A DNA stretch of 6,646 nt from Pseudomonadota bacterium (GTDB taxonomy: Bacteria > Pseudomonadota > Alphaproteobacteria > Rhizobiales > Hyphomicrobiaceae): contig JAKALI010000234.1 of the NCBI GenBank assembly GCA_021813195.1, positions 1 to 6,646 of the forward strand. Direction: 5' to 3'. The notes under the pieces are model-generated. The model had not been told where the DNA came from. It was given only the letters and a program-made list of their open reading frames with translations, and searched no databases. Shown in pieces: positions 5,514-6,646 of this stretch. How positions within the stretch are numbered: the stretch's first letter is position 1; every line of letters starts with the position of its first letter. The position numbers and the translations under genes were made by a program.

Positions 5514-6646
5514 TCATCCCGATCGCGCCTTGCGCCGCGCCATCATGGTGCGGAATTTTTCAGCCCAGCCGGGACGTTCCTCCTGCGCACTGCGCTCGAG
5601 GGCCAAGGCGCTCGGCGCGACATCCTTGGTGATCACGCTGCCGGAACCGATATAGGCGCCATCGCCGATCTTGACCGGGGCCACGAGCGAACTGTTCGAA
5701 CCGACGAAGGCTCCCGCCCCCACTTCGGTGCGATGTTTGAAGAAGCCGTCGTAGTTGCAGAAAATGGTTCCAGCGCCGATGTTGGCGCCGGCTCCGACCG
5801 TGCCGTCGCCGAGATAGGCAAGGTGATTGGCCTTGGCGCCGGCACCCAGTCCGACGTTCTTGACCTCGACAAAATTGCCGATGTGCACGTTGTCGCCGAG
5901 ATCTGCCCCCGGACGCAAGCGCGCGAACGGACCGATCCGCGCGCCGCGGCCGATGCGCGCGCCTTCGATATGACAGAACGCTTTGATTTCGGCGCCGTCT
6001 GCGACGACAACGCCCGGACCGAAAACGACATGGGGTTCGATGACAACGTCGCGACCAATGATCGTATCGTAGCTGAACCACACGGTCTCGGGGGCCACGA
6101 GTGTCGCACCCGCCAGCATGACGGCGTGACGGGCGCGCTGTTGCCAGATCCGCTCGGCTTCGGCGAGTTGCATTCGCGAATTGACACCCATGACATCGTC
6201 TTCATCGCAGAGCACGACGCTGCATCGAGCGCCGTCGGCAAGTGCGATCTCGACCGCGTCGGTGAGGTAGTATTCCCCTTTTGCGTTGGCGTTGCTGATC
6301 CGATCTAACACACCAAGCAGATTGGGCAAACGGAACGCCATGACACCCGAGTTGCACAGACGGATGGCCAATTCCGCCGCACTCGCATCCTTGTGCTCAC
6401 GAATTGCAATGAGACCCCGGTTCGTGTCGGTCACCAGACGGCCATAGCCCGCGGGATCGCGGGCCTCGAACCCGAGTACGGCGATGCCGGCCCCTGTGTC
6501 GAGCGCTGCCACGAGATCACTGAGCGCGCGCGGACGGATCAAAGGTGTGTCGGCATAAAGAACAATCACGTCGCCGCCATGCGCAGCGAGCGCCGCGCGC
6601 GCGGCCAAGACCGCGTCGGCTGTCCCGGCTTGGCGCTGTTGAGATC
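5514..6646 (-). CDS. glmU: Bifunctional GlcNAc-1-P uridyltransferase / GlcN-1-P acetyltransferase (N-terminus outside window)
   Basis: GlmU acetylates glucosamine-1-phosphate and then couples it to UTP, giving UDP-GlcNAc in the cytosol. About 376 residues are visible, against about 456 in E. coli. The N-terminal roughly 70, with the nucleotide-binding GxGTRM-type loop, lie beyond the right edge. The frame runs to the edge, so the in-frame TTG at 6608 is not the start. Visible uridyltransferase parts are 'QAGTADAV', 'LYADTPLI' (metal-binding Asp, as E. coli Asp105), 'GYGRLV', 'IREHKDAS', 'CNSGVM' and 'GVNSRMQL'. A left-handed beta-helix of hexapeptide repeats follows, with 'KANHLAYLGD' (His as E. 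coli His363, the acetyltransferase base), 'IGAGTIFCNYDG' and 'VGSNSSLVAPVKIG'. A basic tail (RRKARSG) ends the protein. The product pathway joins directly to GlmS, encoded next downstream. The stop is TGA at 5516-5514. Confidence 0.97.
   Translation of the reverse strand, partial: SQQRQAGTADAVLAARAALAAHGGDVIVLYADTPLIRPRALSDLVAALDTGAGIAVLGFEARDPAGYGRLVTDTNRGLIAIREHKDASAAELAIRLCNSGVMAFRLPNLLGVLDRISNANAKGEYYLTDAVEIALADGARCSVVLCDEDDVMGVNSRMQLAEAERIWQQRARHAVMLAGATLVAPETVWFSYDTIIGRDVVIEPHVVFGPGVVVADGAEIKAFCHIEGARIGRGARIGPFARLRPGADLGDNVHIGNFVEVKNVGLGAGAKANHLAYLGDGTVGAGANIGAGTIFCNYDGFFKHRTEVGAGAFVGSNSSLVAPVKIGDGAYIGSGSVITKDVAPSALALERSAQEERPGWAEKFRTMMARRKARSG

Noticed and set aside
4570..5655. Long open frame on the plus strand (361 codons) across the glmS start
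   Set aside because: It is antisense to glmS, whose motifs and full length are unambiguous. Its translation has no recognisable domain. Long antisense frames are expected in GC-rich coding DNA.
5469..6308. Open frame of 279 codons on the plus strand within glmU
   Set aside because: It is antisense to the hexapeptide-repeat region of glmU. The regular, Gly/Ala-rich sense codons produce repetitive antisense peptides. No ribosome-binding site or domain supports it.

Overview
The window looks like chromosomal DNA of a GC-rich alphaproteobacterium, most likely of the Hyphomicrobiales (Rhizobiales) type. This is an inference from the neighbouring glmU-glmS pair followed by a DUF502 membrane protein, from the protein sequences, and from the strong GC bias. 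No RNA gene or other taxonomic marker is present. I see no tRNA, rRNA, CRISPR array, insertion sequence, attachment site or phage gene.

Layout. Bases 2-391 (+) hold the C-terminal end of a CHASE2-domain membrane protein, cut by the left edge. It stops directly after its membrane helices, with no cytoplasmic output domain. Bases 466-816 (+) encode a small exported Ala/Pro-rich protein of unknown function. A convergent junction with a hairpin follows at 817-894. The rest is on the minus strand. Read in the direction of transcription from the right edge, it is: glmU (cut by the right edge, to 5514), a 149-base gap, glmS (5364-3544), a 344-base gap with a candidate terminator and promoter, a TPR-SPOR protein (3199-1817), an 88-base gap, and a DUF502 membrane protein (1728-895).

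How the genes fit together. GlmS makes glucosamine-6-phosphate and GlmU makes UDP-GlcNAc, the precursor of peptidoglycan and lipopolysaccharide. The exported TPR-SPOR protein probably binds peptidoglycan, because SPOR domains bind glycan strands lacking stem peptides. DUF502 proteins are polytopic inner-membrane proteins of unclear role. The minus-strand block is therefore an envelope-biogenesis neighbourhood. The plus-strand genes are unrelated or only loosely related to it.

Assessment. Most of the window is ordinary housekeeping sequence, and I do not see a convincing undescribed multi-gene system. The points most worth a second look are the long, compositionally extreme linker of the SPOR protein with its Gly-rich hydrophobic patch, its placement between glmS and the DUF502 gene, the output-less CHASE2 protein, the small exported protein, and a possible inverted repeat overlapping a candidate glmS promoter.
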